DNA of 64,000 nucleotides from Terriglobus albidus (GTDB lineage Bacteria > Acidobacteriota > Terriglobia > Terriglobales > Acidobacteriaceae), in assembly GCF_025685425.1 (NCBI RefSeq), contig NZ_JAGTAS010000058.1, positions 868,001 through 932,000 of the forward strand. Reading direction: 5' to 3'. Shown here one piece after another: positions 44,349 through 54,797 of this stretch. A program made the translations under genes and the position numbers. Within the stretch, counting starts at the first letter, position 1. The number at the start of each line of letters is the position of its first letter. The notes below the pieces were generated by a model, which made no database searches, was not told the DNA's origin, and saw only the letters and a program-made list of their open reading frames with translations.

Positions 44349-46694
44349 ATCGCTCAGCAGATCATGAAATGCATTAAGGAAGACCCGCTTGGGGGTAACG
44401 TTCGCAGGAACGGGAATATCCTTTTCCGTAGACGTATTGCCGTGAAGATGCGCAACGCCCAGGCGGCTTTGTTTGCCCTCCCCCAGATCGATATAGAGCG
44501 GAACCAACATGCGGAAGGTATCGGGAACGCCGCTCTGCGTGAGTTTGAAGTGCAAGACCTTGCTTCCGTTCTTCTCCTGAAGAGAAGATTCGATTGTGTA
44601 ATGCGGCACGGTCGTGCCATAGACATAAGCGTCGAAAAACCAGTCGAGCTTTTTGTTGCCATCGAGGTCCATCCAGGGAGGAAGGTCCTTCTCCATGGCC
44701 GTCTTGAAATCTTCCGTCGTTGCCGGCTTGTTGCGGTAGGTAGCGCAGAAGTCCTGGAGCGCCCGCTTGAATGGCATTTCACCGGATTGGCTGTCGTAGT
44801 ACAGCATCTCCAACATGTGCAGAATGTACGCCCCCTTGCCGTAGACGAGGCGCTGGTAGATATCGTTTTTGACTGCCGAGCTATTCAGACGAACTCCCAT
44901 GGTGACCGGGCCGACATCGACGGCGCGTTTTCCATTCGCGACTTTTTCGAGGATGCGGCGACGCTGAGTCTCCCAGAAGTTCTGATATCCCTTCATGTCT
45001 CTGCGGGCGTGTAGCAGAAACAGACTGGTGGAAAAGTCAGCAAAACCTTCACTCATCCATTGATCTCGGTAGCTGTCAAAGCCGACCATCTGTCCCCACC
45101 ACTGATGCGCGACCTCGTGGGCAGTAACTTCATTCCAGAAGCCGGGATCGCTCCGATCAAGGCCAAGCATATGCAATTGCTGGCTATCGAAGAAGCCACA
45201 AATAGGTAGAAAAACGAGCATCGGCCAAGCCTGACCATACGTACAGGCTCCCTGCTGCGTGAGGGAGACATGATCGTAAGGGAGCTTACCGAAGTAGTCG
45301 GTGTAGACCTGAAGCGCTGCTGCTCCGTCCGCGAGCTGACCTGGTTGCATACTGAGGGTGTTCAGGGTTCCCATTCCCGCGCCGTTGCGAAGCGGCTGGA
45401 GATAATCGGGGAGTTCTTTATTGGCGAAGGTGTCGATCTTCAAAGACTTGTCCGGCAATTCACCGGAGAGCTGTTTGAAGTCGCCGATGTTGAAGCCGGC
45501 GACTGCAATAGGAATATCGGTCTTCCATTCTGAAATCACAGTATTCCCTTCGGTGACTTCACGCACCTGCTTCCCGGTGGCAATAACCTTCAGCCCCTTC
45601 GGCACGGTGAAGGTTAGGTGGTAGTCTACGTAGCTGCCCAGCGATGAAGTACCCGAGGGATACCAGGAGGTCCGGGCGATGGGATAGTAGTTGCCATTGC
45701 CCAGATTCTCGACAACATCTGGTCCCGCGTATTCCATCTTGATGGAGATGGCATCGCCTTGCTTGCCCGCTTTGGACAGCACAACGGCAAACTGGGAGTA
45801 GTGATCCTTACTCTCCTGGATAAAGTCCAGAGCTTCTCCGGAAGATGCGGTCACAGCGGAAACACGCAGCGTGGGGTAGAGATGAAATGGGAGAACCCGC
45901 ACCCCATCTTTTCCAATCGTCAACTGCGTGGTGGCCTGTGCGGCGATCTTGCCGTTTTTCTCAATCTTCGTAGTGATGTCCTGCTGTTTGACAGAAAACG
46001 CCTCATGTCCCTTGCTGTCTTTCAACCGCAGGCCGACAGTGACGTCATAATCTTCGTCACCGGAGCTGAGGAGTGCGATCTCGTCCGGTTGTGACCAGTA
46101 AACCCCATATGGATCGAGCACATAGAGATAGCGTTTGGAAAATGCACCCTGCCCTTTGAATGTGGCCAAGAAGAAGCCTCCAGGTGCGTCGATATCCTGC
46201 AGCAGGCGAGCTTCGACGTTATAAAGCAACTCATTCCGGAAGAGCCGCTGTAGTTCCTGGCCGGAGGAGATCGCGGCTGGCGTGGTAAGCGTCTCCCCTA
46301 TCGATGCCTTGCGGATCAACGCCTCGGTATCGTCAGTAAAACGTAATGCCAGCGTCGTGAAATCGCGCTGAAAGGAATCTCCCTTGAGAATGAGGCTGAG
46401 ACTGTGCTTTTCTGCGGGGTCGTGGGGCGCCATCTCGAAATTGCCGGTACCGACGAAGATTGCGCCGGTCGTCCGTCCAGCGACCGGCGCAAAAAAGTAA
46501 AACGTGCCGGACTTGAAATGAAATAGCCCTACTTCGCGTTTGAGGTCAAAGTTCTGAACGTTTACTCCGTTACCCGCCGGCAAAGAACCCCGAAGTGCGA
46601 GGTAGGAAGCGTTGGAATTCGGGAGTTTTGGCGAACTTTGTGCAGAAAGGGCGGAAGGCAGTAGAAGTGCCACAAGGGCTACAGCTCGGAACAT
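44346..46694 (-). CDS. Secreted M1-type metallopeptidase (third)
   Basis: A 782-residue gluzincin with a signal peptide (MFRAVALVALLLPSALSAQS). The zinc site HEVAHQWWGQMVGFDSYRDQ then WMSEGFADF gives HExxH-x18-E. The N-terminal 350 residues are beta-rich and of the type seen in large acidobacterial M1 proteins; no GAMEN box was found. It heads a minus-strand operon with the amidase and OppF genes, which suggests extracellular peptide breakdown and uptake. The TAG stop is the terminal triplet of the second palindrome family. Confidence 0.88.
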   Translation of the reverse strand: MFRAVALVALLLPSALSAQSSPKLPNSNASYLALRGSLPAGNGVNVQNFDLKREVGLFHFKSGTFYFFAPVAGRTTGAIFVGTGNFEMAPHDPAEKHSLSLILKGDSFQRDFTTLALRFTDDTEALIRKASIGETLTTPAAISSGQELQRLFRNELLYNVEARLLQDIDAPGGFFLATFKGQGAFSKRYLYVLDPYGVYWSQPDEIALLSSGDEDYDVTVGLRLKDSKGHEAFSVKQQDITTKIEKNGKIAAQATTQLTIGKDGVRVLPFHLYPTLRVSAVTASSGEALDFIQESKDHYSQFAVVLSKAGKQGDAISIKMEYAGPDVVENLGNGNYYPIARTSWYPSGTSSLGSYVDYHLTFTVPKGLKVIATGKQVREVTEGNTVISEWKTDIPIAVAGFNIGDFKQLSGELPDKSLKIDTFANKELPDYLQPLRNGAGMGTLNTLSMQPGQLADGAAALQVYTDYFGKLPYDHVSLTQQGACTYGQAWPMLVFLPICGFFDSQQLHMLGLDRSDPGFWNEVTAHEVAHQWWGQMVGFDSYRDQWMSEGFADFSTSLFLLHARRDMKGYQNFWETQRRRILEKVANGKRAVDVGPVTMGVRLNSSAVKNDIYQRLVYGKGAYILHMLEMLYYDSQSGEMPFKRALQDFCATYRNKPATTEDFKTAMEKDLPPWMDLDGNKKLDWFFDAYVYGTTVPHYTIESSLQEKNGSKVLHFKLTQSGVPDTFRMLVPLYIDLGEGKQSRLGVAHLHGNTSTEKDIPVPANVTPKRVFLNAFHDLLSD

Positions 46695-46766
46695 GAAGAA
46701 AGCTCAGGAGGTGGAATGCCTAAGTATGGCATCCCATCCATCCCCGGCCAGAAATTTTCTGTAACG

Positions 46767-47399
46767 TTACTTCTCTTTCTTCGGCTGTGAAGCCACGATC
46801 AACTGATTCTCCACACCGAAGACACCTGGCGTAGAGTTCGCCTGCATCTGCGCGATGATGGAATCGCTCTCGTTATTCACCACACCGGCCAGGATCACGT
46901 TACCGTTCTTCACGATGATGTGAATTGCGTGATAGCCAAGCGGCGGATCCCAGGTGATGCCGCCGGCAGCCCGCGGAATCGATGGCGTCAGCGCCGCGTT
47001 CGGAAAGTTCGAAGTGTACTTGCGAAGCGCCGGCTGCCTGTAGATGTTGGTATAGACCGCCATGCGGATACGGTCGTCGTTGGGCGAGTTCGGCAGAACC
47101 TCGATCTGGTTATCGACCTCGGTCACGCCCTCGATCTTTTTCACAACGCGGGCCGCATCGTCTTTCAACGTTGGCCGGCTGGCATAACCGCCGAGAGTCA
47201 CGACGCCACCGCGCAGGCCGAAGTGCAGGCTGTCGAAGACGCTGTAATTGGGCAATCGCAGAAGTTGCTTTTGCACCTCGCGCGCAATCCGCGAAGCATC
47301 CTCGTTGGACCACTTGGATTGCTGCTGCGCATAGGCGGTTAGAGGAGCGATCAGCAGGGCAAGGAGCAGGGGAAAAATAAACCGTGCAGTACGTTTCAT
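46767..47399 (-). CDS. Exported protein with two BON domains
   Basis: A 210-residue protein starting MKRTARFIFPLLLALLIAPL, a signal peptide. Two BON (OsmY-like) domains follow: one with FGLRGGVVTLGGYASRPTLK, KKIEGVTEVDNQIEVLP (about 50-105), and a second with HIIVKNGNVILAGVVNNESD (about 150-205). BON domains bind phospholipid in envelope proteins such as OsmY. GGAG lies 7 bases before the ATG at 47399, so the long upstream open frame is not used. Monocistronic. Confidence 0.88.
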   Translation of the reverse strand: MKRTARFIFPLLLALLIAPLTAYAQQQSKWSNEDASRIAREVQKQLLRLPNYSVFDSLHFGLRGGVVTLGGYASRPTLKDDAARVVKKIEGVTEVDNQIEVLPNSPNDDRIRMAVYTNIYRQPALRKYTSNFPNAALTPSIPRAAGGITWDPPLGYHAIHIIVKNGNVILAGVVNNESDSIIAQMQANSTPGVFGVENQLIVASQPKKEK

Positions 47400-47532
47400 T
47401 TCGCATCTCCAGAGCAGAATCAGCGTCATTTTTGCTGGCGCCATGCCGTCTGAAATCTTAGACGATAAAACTTGCGCCGAAGGTGGGGATGCCACACTTC
47501 GGCGCTCAGGTTGCCATGGAAGCCACGCAGGA

Positions 47533-47838
47533 TTACGCCGCACGTAACTCCTGCTCTCCATTGCGATCATGAACCTGCGCATCGGAGCCATGCTGTTTTA
47601 CCAGCTTGTTGTAGATGCCGAACAATAAGAATGGAGCGACCCATTGACCAACAAACTGAGCATCCCGGTCGCGGCCAGTAAGTTTGAGGACCAGCGATGC
47701 GGCTACAGAAATACCCGCGACACCTAGATAGAACGAACTTGGAAGTTGTGATGTGTGCTTTTCGATATATGAGGTGACCTGATCTTCCTTCACCTGTCCC
47801 GGAACTACGCGATGATCCTGATCTGTGAGATTCGACAT
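47533..47838 (-). CDS. Small membrane protein, function unknown
   Basis: A 101-residue protein with a polar N-terminus (MSNLTDQDHRVVPGQVKEDQ) and two hydrophobic segments, SSFYLGVAGISVAASLVLKL and FVGQWVAPFLLFGIYNKLV. No family was recognised. A GCGCCGAAG/CTTCGGCGC hairpin (47474-47505) follows its stop and may end its transcript. Confidence 0.7.
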   Translation of the reverse strand: MSNLTDQDHRVVPGQVKEDQVTSYIEKHTSQLPSSFYLGVAGISVAASLVLKLTGRDRDAQFVGQWVAPFLLFGIYNKLVKQHGSDAQVHDRNGEQELRAA

Positions 47839-47965
47839 GCTGTCTCTCCTCCGATGGAAGCATCAGATGGTGAGTGACCGCCTCGCTTTGCCTGCCCAAA
47901 CGCGACATTCCTGCCGGAACCAAAACTAGTGAAATCTTGAGAACAGATTCTTGCCTAAGTAAGAA

Positions 47966-47985
47966 GGGGCGGCCGAAGCCGCCCC
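47966..47985 (-). terminator. Terminator after sucD
   Basis: GGGGCGGC-TTCG-GCCGCCCC on the minus strand followed by TTCTTACTT, 21 bases after the sucD stop. Confidence 0.75.
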
Positions 47986-48006
47986 TCCCTGATTCTGTTA
48001 CCGAAA

Positions 48007-48882
48007 CTAAGCCTTGCCCAACACCTTGGCCATCATCTCGCCCATTTCCGCGGGCGACTGCACCACGTGGATACCGGCTGCACGCATCGCTTCCATCTTG
48101 CTCTGCGCTGTACCTTCTCCACCGGAGATGATCGCACCGGCATGGCCCATACGGCGTCCCGGAGGCGCCGTCTGACCGGCGATAAAGCCGACCACAGGCT
48201 TGGTGACATGCTCCTTGATAAAAGCCGCGGCTGCCTCTTCTGCCGATCCACCGATCTCGCCGATCATGATGATCGCCTCAGTCTCCGGATCGTCCTGCAG
48301 CAGCTTCAGCGCATCAATGTGCGTCGTGCCGATGATCGGGTCGCCGCCGATGCCGATCGCCGTCGACTGGCCTATACCGCGGGTCGTGAGCTGGTAAACC
48401 GCCTCGTAGGTCAGTGTGCCCGACTTCGAGACGATACCGACGTTACCTTCCTTGTGAATACGGCCGGGCATGATACCGATCTTCGCCTTACCCGGCGAAA
48501 TCACGCCCGGGCAGTTCGGCCCGATCAGGCGCGACTGCGAGTTCTTCACGATTGGCCACGCCTTCACCATATCCAACGCGGGAATACCTTCGGTGATGCA
48601 GATAACGAGCGGGAGCCTGGCATCAACCGCTTCCAGAATGCCGTCAGCCGCAGCCGGCGGAGGAACGAAGATCACGCTGGCATTAGCGCCCGTCTCGCGC
48701 ACGGCCTCTTCCACCGTGTTGAAGACAGGCCAGCCCTCGTGAATGGTGCCGCCCTTGCCCGGCGTCACACCGCCCACAACCTTGGTACCGTACTCGGCGC
48801 AGGCCTTGGCGTGGAACGTACCCTCGCGGCCGGTGATGCCCTGAACGATCAGTCGCGTGTTCTTATCGACCAGTACTGCCAT
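48007..48882 (-). CDS. sucD: Succinyl-CoA synthetase alpha subunit
   Basis: A 291-residue subunit of succinyl-CoA ligase. [20 protein letters not shown] is the CoA-binding Rossmann part, [20 protein letters not shown] the linker, and [20 protein letters not shown] carries the active-site His region. It starts one base inside the sucC stop (TAATG), so the subunits are made together. It catalyses the substrate-level phosphorylation step of the citric acid cycle. The terminator follows. Confidence 0.96.
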   Translation of the reverse strand: MAVLVDKNTRLIVQGITGREGTFHAKACAEYGTKVVGGVTPGKGGTIHEGWPVFNTVEEAVRETGANASVIFVPPPAAADGILEAVDARLPLVICITEGIPALDMVKAWPIVKNSQSRLIGPNCPGVISPGKAKIGIMPGRIHKEGNVGIVSKSGTLTYEAVYQLTTRGIGQSTAIGIGGDPIIGTTHIDALKLLQDDPETEAIIMIGEIGGSAEEAAAAFIKEHVTKPVVGFIAGQTAPPGRRMGHAGAIISGGEGTAQSKMEAMRAAGIHVVQSPAEMGEMMAKVLGKA

Positions 48883-50060
48883 TACGCCACCCCCTTGGCT
48901 GCCGCGACAGCCAGGTCAGCGGCTTCCTTCATCGTTGCGCCCACTTCGAACTTCAGACCGCTCTCCTTCAGAATCTTGCGGCCCTCTTCCACGTTCGTGC
49001 CTTCCAGGCGAAGGACGATCGGAATGTTGACGCCAAGATTTCTTGCAGCGGCCACAACAGCGGTCGCCAGCACATCCACGCGCAGAATGCCACCGAAAAT
49101 GTTGATGAAGATCGCCTTCACATTCGGATCTTTCAACAGAATGCCAAAGGCCTGCTCGATCTGCTCCTGGCTGGCGCCGCCGCCCACGTCCAGGAAGTTC
49201 GCCGGAGCTCCACCGGCGTACTTGATGATGTCCATCGTCGCCATTGCCAGACCGGCGCCGTTCACCATGCAGGCGATGTTGCCTTCCAGGCGGATGTAGT
49301 TCAGGTTGAACTTGCTGGCTTCCACCTCGAGCGGATCCTCTTCGGTGATGTCGCGCAGCTCCTTCAAATCCTTGTGACGGAACATGCCATTGTCATCAAA
49401 GTTGATCTTGCAGTCGAGCGCGGCGAGCTTGTCGTCCTTCGTCGTAATGAAGGGATTGATCTCCAGCAGCGAGCAGTCGGTCTCAACGAACGCCTTATAC
49501 AGGCCCATCATGAACTGCACCGCCTGGCCAACCTGCGTTGGCTTCAGACCTAGCTTGAAGGCGAGCTTACGCGCCTGGTATGGCTGCAGGCCGATACCAG
49601 GATCGATGTACTCCTTGTAGATCGCCTCAGGATCCTTCGCGGCAACCTCTTCGATCTCCATGCCGCCGGCCTGAGAGGCCATGAACACCAGCTTGGCCGA
49701 AGCGCGGTCGAGCACGATACCGAGATACAGCTCACGATCGATGGCCGAAGCCTCTTCGACCAGCAGGCGCTGCACCTTCTGGCCCTGCGGTCCGGTCTGA
49801 TGCGTCACCAGCTGCATACCCAGGATCGCCTTCGACGCGGTATTGGCATCGTCGATCGTTTTGGCAACCTTCACACCGCCACCCTTGCCACGGCCGCCGG
49901 CGTGAATCTGCGCCTTGACGACCACGGCGGGAGCGCCGTTGGAGAAGAGCTGCTTGGCGGCCTTATCGGCCTCTTCCAGCGTGGTGGCCATCTCACCGGC
50001 AGGGACGGTGACGCCATACTTCCGCAGGATCTCTTTTGCCTGATACTCGTGAATTTTCAT
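48882..50060 (-). CDS. sucC: Succinyl-CoA synthetase beta subunit
   Basis: A 392-residue ATP-grasp subunit. It begins [20 protein letters not shown], the conserved opening; [17 protein letters not shown] is the nucleotide loop and [10 protein letters not shown]-type ATP-grasp residues ([13 protein letters not shown]) follow, with [20 protein letters not shown] near the end. The ATG at 50060 gives the usual length; the longer frame is not homologous. Its stop overlaps the sucD ATG by one base. Confidence 0.96.
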   Translation of the reverse strand: MKIHEYQAKEILRKYGVTVPAGEMATTLEEADKAAKQLFSNGAPAVVVKAQIHAGGRGKGGGVKVAKTIDDANTASKAILGMQLVTHQTGPQGQKVQRLLVEEASAIDRELYLGIVLDRASAKLVFMASQAGGMEIEEVAAKDPEAIYKEYIDPGIGLQPYQARKLAFKLGLKPTQVGQAVQFMMGLYKAFVETDCSLLEINPFITTKDDKLAALDCKINFDDNGMFRHKDLKELRDITEEDPLEVEASKFNLNYIRLEGNIACMVNGAGLAMATMDIIKYAGGAPANFLDVGGGASQEQIEQAFGILLKDPNVKAIFINIFGGILRVDVLATAVVAAARNLGVNIPIVLRLEGTNVEEGRKILKESGLKFEVGATMKEAADLAVAAAKGVA

Positions 50061-50149
50061 GGTTCCGGAGCTATCCGCAAATGATCGTAGTCGAGCCGCA
50101 GAACGAGGCGCAACCGGAGATCGCACTTTCGTGCGATGTTCGAACCGGG

Positions 50150-50845
50150 TTACGGTGTCAAGAAGCCATCGGGCAAACTTTTAATAATTCCGGAGAATCG
50201 CAGCGGCGCACAGACATGCAATGAGACAGGAACGTGCTGCATCTGGCTGCCTGGACGCGTCAACCAACTGAAAGTGTCCGGATCGGCACAGGGGGCGGAG
50301 TTGAGCGAACTGAAGCCGATAATCGCGTAAACCACCGCATCGGGCTCCACGACCATCTCCTGCCCGATACTCGAGTTGAAGTGGAATCCACCGCAGTTCT
50401 GACAGGTCGTGAGCGGCACTGGACGGTACCGCGTCACGGTCTTCATCACCCATGTATTTCCCTGCCGCACCCGCTCCTGAACCACGGAGCTGTTCTCGAG
50501 CTGCATCACCATTACCGATGAGAACGAACAGGAGAAATTACTGCCGTTACGGAAGCTGATGGGAATGCCGTGTTGCCCATTCGAGGCATTGTCCGCGCCG
50601 ATCTTCACCTCGATCTGTTCCGGGTCGCAGAGAGGCGCTGCCGGGCGGTTCTCCGGATGCCCCATGGGATTGTCATAGTCAATGGAATCAATCGGCACGG
50701 AATAGTTGTCGTTTGTCGGGACGCTGCGGATTCTATTGGCGTCATCGCCGGCCTTCGCCGTTCGCTGCGGATCCTGCGCAGCTGCGGAGAGCGTCACGAA
50801 GAGTGCGACGAGTGCCATCCAGCGCATACGGGTATTAGATGACAT
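50150..50845 (-). CDS. Secreted protein of unknown function
   Basis: A 231-residue protein with a signal peptide ([20 protein letters not shown] from the second Met at 50827). It has six Cys in the mature part, including CQNC in [13 protein letters not shown], which may form disulfides. No family was recognised. It is divergent from trpD. The downstream gene sucC starts 90 bases past its stop on the same strand, so it may share a transcript with sucCD. Confidence 0.65.
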   Translation of the reverse strand: MSSNTRMRWMALVALFVTLSAAAQDPQRTAKAGDDANRIRSVPTNDNYSVPIDSIDYDNPMGHPENRPAAPLCDPEQIEVKIGADNASNGQHGIPISFRNGSNFSCSFSSVMVMQLENSSVVQERVRQGNTWVMKTVTRYRPVPLTTCQNCGGFHFNSSIGQEMVVEPDAVVYAIIGFSSLNSAPCADPDTFSWLTRPGSQMQHVPVSLHVCAPLRFSGIIKSLPDGFLTP

Positions 50846-50889
50846 TCCCGGCGGTTTCGCATCTAAATGCTACCCTCAAAAAGACGGAT

Positions 50890-51900
50890 ATGGGTCTCTC
50901 CCTCACTCTCAAGCGCATCGTCGAACAGAAAGCCATACTCACACGTGAGGAGTCCCGTGCCCTGATGGCCGAGATCCTCGCCGGCGATTTTACCGAGATC
51001 ACACTGGCCGGTCTGCTTACCGCGCTTGCTACCCGGGGCGAGACCGCCGCTGAGATCGCAGGCTTTGCTGAGGCCATGCGTTCGGCCGCCCTACGGTTTC
51101 CCCTGGACGCCAGTGAGCGCGAAATGCTGGTAGATACCTGCGGCAGCGGCGGAGACCTGAGCGGCACGTTTAATATCTCCACGGCGGCGGCCCTGGTCGC
51201 CACCGCCGCCGGAGCCCGGGTTGCGAAGCACGGCAACCGCTCCGTCACCTCCATGTGCGGCTCGGCTGACGTTTTAGAAGCCTTGGGCATTCCCATCTCG
51301 CAATCTCCGGAGACTGGCGTTGAGGTCCTGCGGCGCGATGGCTTTCTCTTTCTTCATGCGCCGGAACTGCATCCCGGGATGAAGGCCGTCAATCTGGTAC
51401 GCCGCGCCCTTGGCGTCCGTTCGGTTTTCAACATTCTCGGTCCCATGGCGAACCCCGCCGGAGCCCCCTCTCAGGTGATGGGTGTCTATGCTCCGCACCT
51501 GGTTCCGGTCGTCGCCGAAGCTATGGCCATGCTCAATACGCGGCATGCCTTCATCGTGCATGGAAACGGTCTGGACGAAATCACGCTTGACGGCGCCACA
51601 CAGGTCGCCCAAGTGAAGGGACGCGTTGTCTCTTTGATGACATTGAGACCGGAAGAAGTCGGCCTGAAGAGCGCTCCTATCTCCGAGGTCCGCGGCGGCG
51701 ATGCAGCAGAAAATGCAGCTATCCTCACCGCCATCTTCGCCGGAGAACAAGGCCCACGCCGCGATATCGTGGTGCTGAATGCGGCCGCTGTACTGGTTGT
51801 CGCCGGCAAAGCAGCCACGCTGAAAGAGGGTGTGGCCCTGGCGCAATCAACCATCGATTGCGGCGCGGTTACTGCTCTGTTGGAGAAGCTGCGCAGCTAG
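50890..51900 (+). CDS. trpD: Anthranilate phosphoribosyltransferase
   Basis: A 336-residue enzyme of tryptophan synthesis joining anthranilate to [24 protein letters not shown] is the PRPP-binding segment (about 80-100), followed by [20 protein letters not shown] with the conserved basic residues. [10 protein letters not shown] at 50890 gives the family length; the extra 17 residues from 50839 overlap the divergent gene and are doubtful. It stands alone; no other trp gene is in the window. Confidence 0.95.
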   Translation: MGLSLTLKRIVEQKAILTREESRALMAEILAGDFTEITLAGLLTALATRGETAAEIAGFAEAMRSAALRFPLDASEREMLVDTCGSGGDLSGTFNISTAAALVATAAGARVAKHGNRSVTSMCGSADVLEALGIPISQSPETGVEVLRRDGFLFLHAPELHPGMKAVNLVRRALGVRSVFNILGPMANPAGAPSQVMGVYAPHLVPVVAEAMAMLNTRHAFIVHGNGLDEITLDGATQVAQVKGRVVSLMTLRPEEVGLKSAPISEVRGGDAAENAAILTAIFAGEQGPRRDIVVLNAAAVLVVAGKAATLKEGVALAQSTIDCGAVTALLEKLRS

Positions 51901-51947
51901 GTACAGATTTTGGGTATTCCCTTCCTACCCTGGCGCTGCGACCGTTC

Positions 51948-51992
51948 ACCCCAACGAACAAAGTTCGTGGGGACCCCCGAGGGTGGGGCACC
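51948..51992. repeat. GGGTGGGG-type repeat with a CCCCAACGAA hairpin
   Basis: CCCCAACGAA-CAAA-GTTCGTGGGG (51949-51972) forms a hairpin next to AGGGTGGGGCACCC. It lies between trpD and the YbjQ-like gene and resembles the CCCCAGCGAAC hairpin within the element at 44196. Confidence 0.6.
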
Positions 51993-52057
51993 CGGCCAGA
52001 GAAAATCTGGAACTACGTAAACCCCCTCCTCGTACAATTCCCCGCAAGGAGAACTCC

Positions 52058-52393
52058 ATGCCTATCGATCCGTCTATGGTCACCACCGCGTTTGAGCTGC
52101 CTGGCTATCGCATCGTTCGAAATGTAGGTGTCGTCCGCGGCATTCTGGTACGCTCGCGCTCAATCTTCGGCTCCATCGGCGCCGGTCTGCAGACGCTGAT
52201 CGGCGGCAATATCACTATCCTCAGCGACCTCTGCGAGAAAACCCGCAACGATGCCTTCCAGATGATGCTGCTGCATGCCGAGCAGAGCGGAGCCAATGCA
52301 GTTATTGCCGCCAAGTACGATGCCACGGAAATCATGCAGGGTGTCACCGAAGTGCTTGCCTACGGCACCGCTGTCGTCGTCGAAAAGATTTAG
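52058..52393 (+). CDS. YbjQ/UPF0145-family protein
   Basis: A 111-residue protein of the small YbjQ family (heavy-metal-binding-domain-like fold, forming rings). [20 protein letters not shown] and [20 protein letters not shown] carry the typical pattern, ending [22 protein letters not shown] lies 6 bases before the ATG at 52058; the long upstream frame lies in the repeat region. Biochemical role unknown. Confidence 0.9.
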   Translation: MPIDPSMVTTAFELPGYRIVRNVGVVRGILVRSRSIFGSIGAGLQTLIGGNITILSDLCEKTRNDAFQMMLLHAEQSGANAVIAAKYDATEIMQGVTEVLAYGTAVVVEKI

Positions 52394-52440
52394 GGCGAAT
52401 CGATACCCAAAAGCCTATTCCTTATTGAGCCAGAAAGACG

Positions 52441-52845
52441 TGTTGAGCGCTGAAGGCGCGACCTATACCAGCCATACGAGGTCTCACGAACCGTTTCGTT
52501 TGCGACGATTGGGGATTATCGGTCGGGCCTTCAGCCCCAGCCCTTTCAAGGTCTTTGGGGCCAAGATATGTTTCTGTTCGCCTTTCATTTGTCTTCGTCG
52601 CTATTAAAAGATCGAGAGATGCATTTCGATGTATCACTCAGCATTAACTCAAAATGATTTCCCTTGCCAAACCTTCAACTAAACGCGCAAAAGAACCAAG
52701 TCAGTAAATCTGGCGGCGCATTTTTCTCATTTTGCAAAGACCTTGAAAGGGCTGGCCTTCAGCCCTCTTACCGTTTCCTATCTCCGTACCTGGGGCGTTG
52801 CCCCAGGCTGGTATAGAACGCGCCTTCAGCGCTTGATTCTTGATT
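52441..52845. repeat. About 110-base inverted repeat pair of the CTTCAGCCC type, no gene
   Basis: Left arm (52441-52562): GAGCGCTGAAGGCGCG, CTATACCAGCC, then GGGCCTTCAGCCCCAGCCC and TTTCAAGGTCTTTG. Right arm (52732-52845): the same blocks inverted, CAAAGACCTTGAAAGGGCTG, GGCCTTCAGCCC, GGCTGGTATAG and CGCGCCTTCAGCGCTT. The 170 bases between hold no gene. The whole 52394-53039 gap, 646 bases, is otherwise unassigned; GGAGGGCTGAAGCCC at 53006 is another fragment of the family. Confidence 0.75.
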
Positions 52846-53039
52846 CTCCGTACCAATGTCCACGGATCGCTTATAGGGCGTTCTGACGCGATGGTTTGCG
52901 CTTTTTGCAAGTTGACTTCCGCAGCCTCTAGAAGCCTGGGCATCTCTGTCCACCGAAAGAGAGCCCAGGGCCTTAAACCCATGTATCTTTACAATTTTTT
53001 CATTTCGGAGGGCTGAAGCCCGCTGCTCTCACCTATGTC

Positions 53040-54098
53040 TCAGTCCTCAGGCAGCGTCGGGTAATCCACATACCCTTCCGGATTATGCGTATAGAAGGTC
53101 TCCGGATTCGGCTGATTCAACGTCAGCCCTTCCGCAAACCTCCGCGGCAGATCCGGATTGGCGATAAACAGCTTCCCGAACGCCACGGCATCGGCCCAGC
53201 CATCCTTCAACGCCTTGCCTGCCTGCTCAAAGGTGAACGCTTCATTCGCCACATAGACGCCGCCGAATTTCTTCTTCAGCTCCGGCCCCAGGCTGTCTTC
53301 CGCCACGCGCTCACGGGCGCAGATAAAAGCGATCTTCCGCCTACCAAGCTCCGTTACTACATATCCAAAGGTCGCGGCTGGATTTGAATCCTGAATGCCA
53401 TGTGCTCCCGGACGTGGAGCTAGATGCATACCAACCCGGTCAGGTCCCCACACACTGATGGCGGCATCCGCACACTCCAGCATCAATCGCGCGCGATTTT
53501 CCAGACTCCCGCCATACTCATCCTCACGATGATTGGGCCCATCCTGCAGGAACTGATCGAGCAGGTATCCGTTCGCTCCATGCAGCTCTACACCATCGAA
53601 ACCGGCACGCTGTGCATTCTGTGCTCCGCGGCGGAACTGCTCTACCACCTCTTTGATCTCTGCGATCGTCAACGCACGCGGCGTCTCGAACGAGACCTGC
53701 GGCCGCAGCACATTCACTGTTCCCGGCGCAGCAATCGCACTCGGCGCTACCGGCAACTGACCGTTGAGTAGCTTCGAATGCGAGATGCGGCCGACATGCC
53801 AGATCTGGGCAAAAATGCGGCCGCCGGCCTCATGCACTGCCTGCGTAATCGGCTTCCACGCCTCAACCTGCTCATCGCTCCAGATCCCCGGCACTTGCGG
53901 ATATCCAACACCCAAAGGAGCCACGGGTGTTCCCTCGCTGATAATCAGCCCGGCGCTCGCGCGCTGACGATAATACTCCGCCTGAATTGGCGTGGGTACA
54001 TGGTCTGGCGTGCCACGCAGCCGCGTCAGCGGTGACATGAAGATACGGTTAGGAAGATCGAGGTCACCGACGCGGATGGGATCAAACAGAGTAGGCAT
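53040..54098 (-). CDS. Old yellow enzyme-family alkene reductase
   Basis: A 352-residue FMN oxidoreductase (NemA/OYE type). MPTLFDPIRVGDLDLPNRIF opens the barrel. MSPLTRLRGT, IWHVGRISH and HGANGYLLDQFLQDGPNHRE carry FMN- and substrate-binding residues, including the His-Asn pair in VELHGANG. The ATG at 54098 fits homologues. It reduces activated C=C bonds or nitro groups with NAD(P)H. Monocistronic, 28 bases after a LOG-family gene on the same strand. Confidence 0.93.
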   Translation of the reverse strand: MPTLFDPIRVGDLDLPNRIFMSPLTRLRGTPDHVPTPIQAEYYRQRASAGLIISEGTPVAPLGVGYPQVPGIWSDEQVEAWKPITQAVHEAGGRIFAQIWHVGRISHSKLLNGQLPVAPSAIAAPGTVNVLRPQVSFETPRALTIAEIKEVVEQFRRGAQNAQRAGFDGVELHGANGYLLDQFLQDGPNHREDEYGGSLENRARLMLECADAAISVWGPDRVGMHLAPRPGAHGIQDSNPAATFGYVVTELGRRKIAFICARERVAEDSLGPELKKKFGGVYVANEAFTFEQAGKALKDGWADAVAFGKLFIANPDLPRRFAEGLTLNQPNPETFYTHNPEGYVDYPTLPED

Positions 54099-54165
54099 AC
54101 CTACGCTTGGATGGTTCGATGAACGTGAAAGATTCAACAGATCGCGACGCCCGGAACGCGGCGCA

Positions 54166-54729
54166 CTATCCCAGACAAAGCCGGATCGCTTCGTCCACCG
54201 TATCGGCTACCAGCAGCAACTCTCGTCTTGGCTGGGTTAACACACCTTCCGCGATGCAATGATCCAGAAACGCCAACATGCCGTCCCAGAACTTTGCCGT
54301 ATTCAACAGCACGATCGGTTTGGAATGGAGCTTCAGTGTCGACCAGGCCAGCACCTCAAAGAGCTCTTCCAACGTCCCGAAGCCGCCGGGCAGAATCAGA
54401 AACGCATCTGCCTTCTCTCCCATCAGGGCCTTGCGGTCATGCATCGTCTTCACGATATGAAGTTCGGTTATCTCGTGATGCGCTACTTCCATATCGACCA
54501 GCACATGCGGAATGACACCGGTCACACGGCCGCCGGCGCGAAGTGTCGCATCAGCCACTGCGCCCATCAGGCCCACACGGGCGCCGCCATAGATAAGGCC
54601 AATATTTTGCAGAGCTAGCTGTCGCCCCAGGTCCTCGGCATCGGCACGATATTCGAGCCGTGCTCCATTGGCAGAGGCACAAAAGACACAGATATTACGG
54701 GAAGGCGAGATGGCTGCCGGCGAAGACAT
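54166..54729 (-). CDS. LOG-family nucleotide phosphoribohydrolase
   Basis: A 187-residue Rossmann-fold protein. YGGARVGLMGAVADATLRAG and the signature PGGFGTLEELFEVLAWSTLK (PGGxGTxxE) define the LOG family, which releases ribose 5-phosphate from nucleoside monophosphates; bacterial members act on AMP or cytokinin precursors. ICVFCASANG starts the nucleotide fold. It lies upstream of the OYE gene and may be co-transcribed with it; no functional link is known. Confidence 0.92.
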   Translation of the reverse strand: MSSPAAISPSRNICVFCASANGARLEYRADAEDLGRQLALQNIGLIYGGARVGLMGAVADATLRAGGRVTGVIPHVLVDMEVAHHEITELHIVKTMHDRKALMGEKADAFLILPGGFGTLEELFEVLAWSTLKLHSKPIVLLNTAKFWDGMLAFLDHCIAEGVLTQPRRELLLVADTVDEAIRLCLG

Positions 54730-54797
54730 ACTCCATTAGAGTACGCCTTCACCGCCAGCCATCCGGGTAAGGGGAGGGGATTGAGAAATGTGAATTT

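Noticed and set aside
47400-47591. A 64-residue N-terminal extension of the BON protein
   Set aside because: It would bury the signal peptide starting MKRTARFIFPLL; the ATG at 47399 has GGAG at proper spacing.
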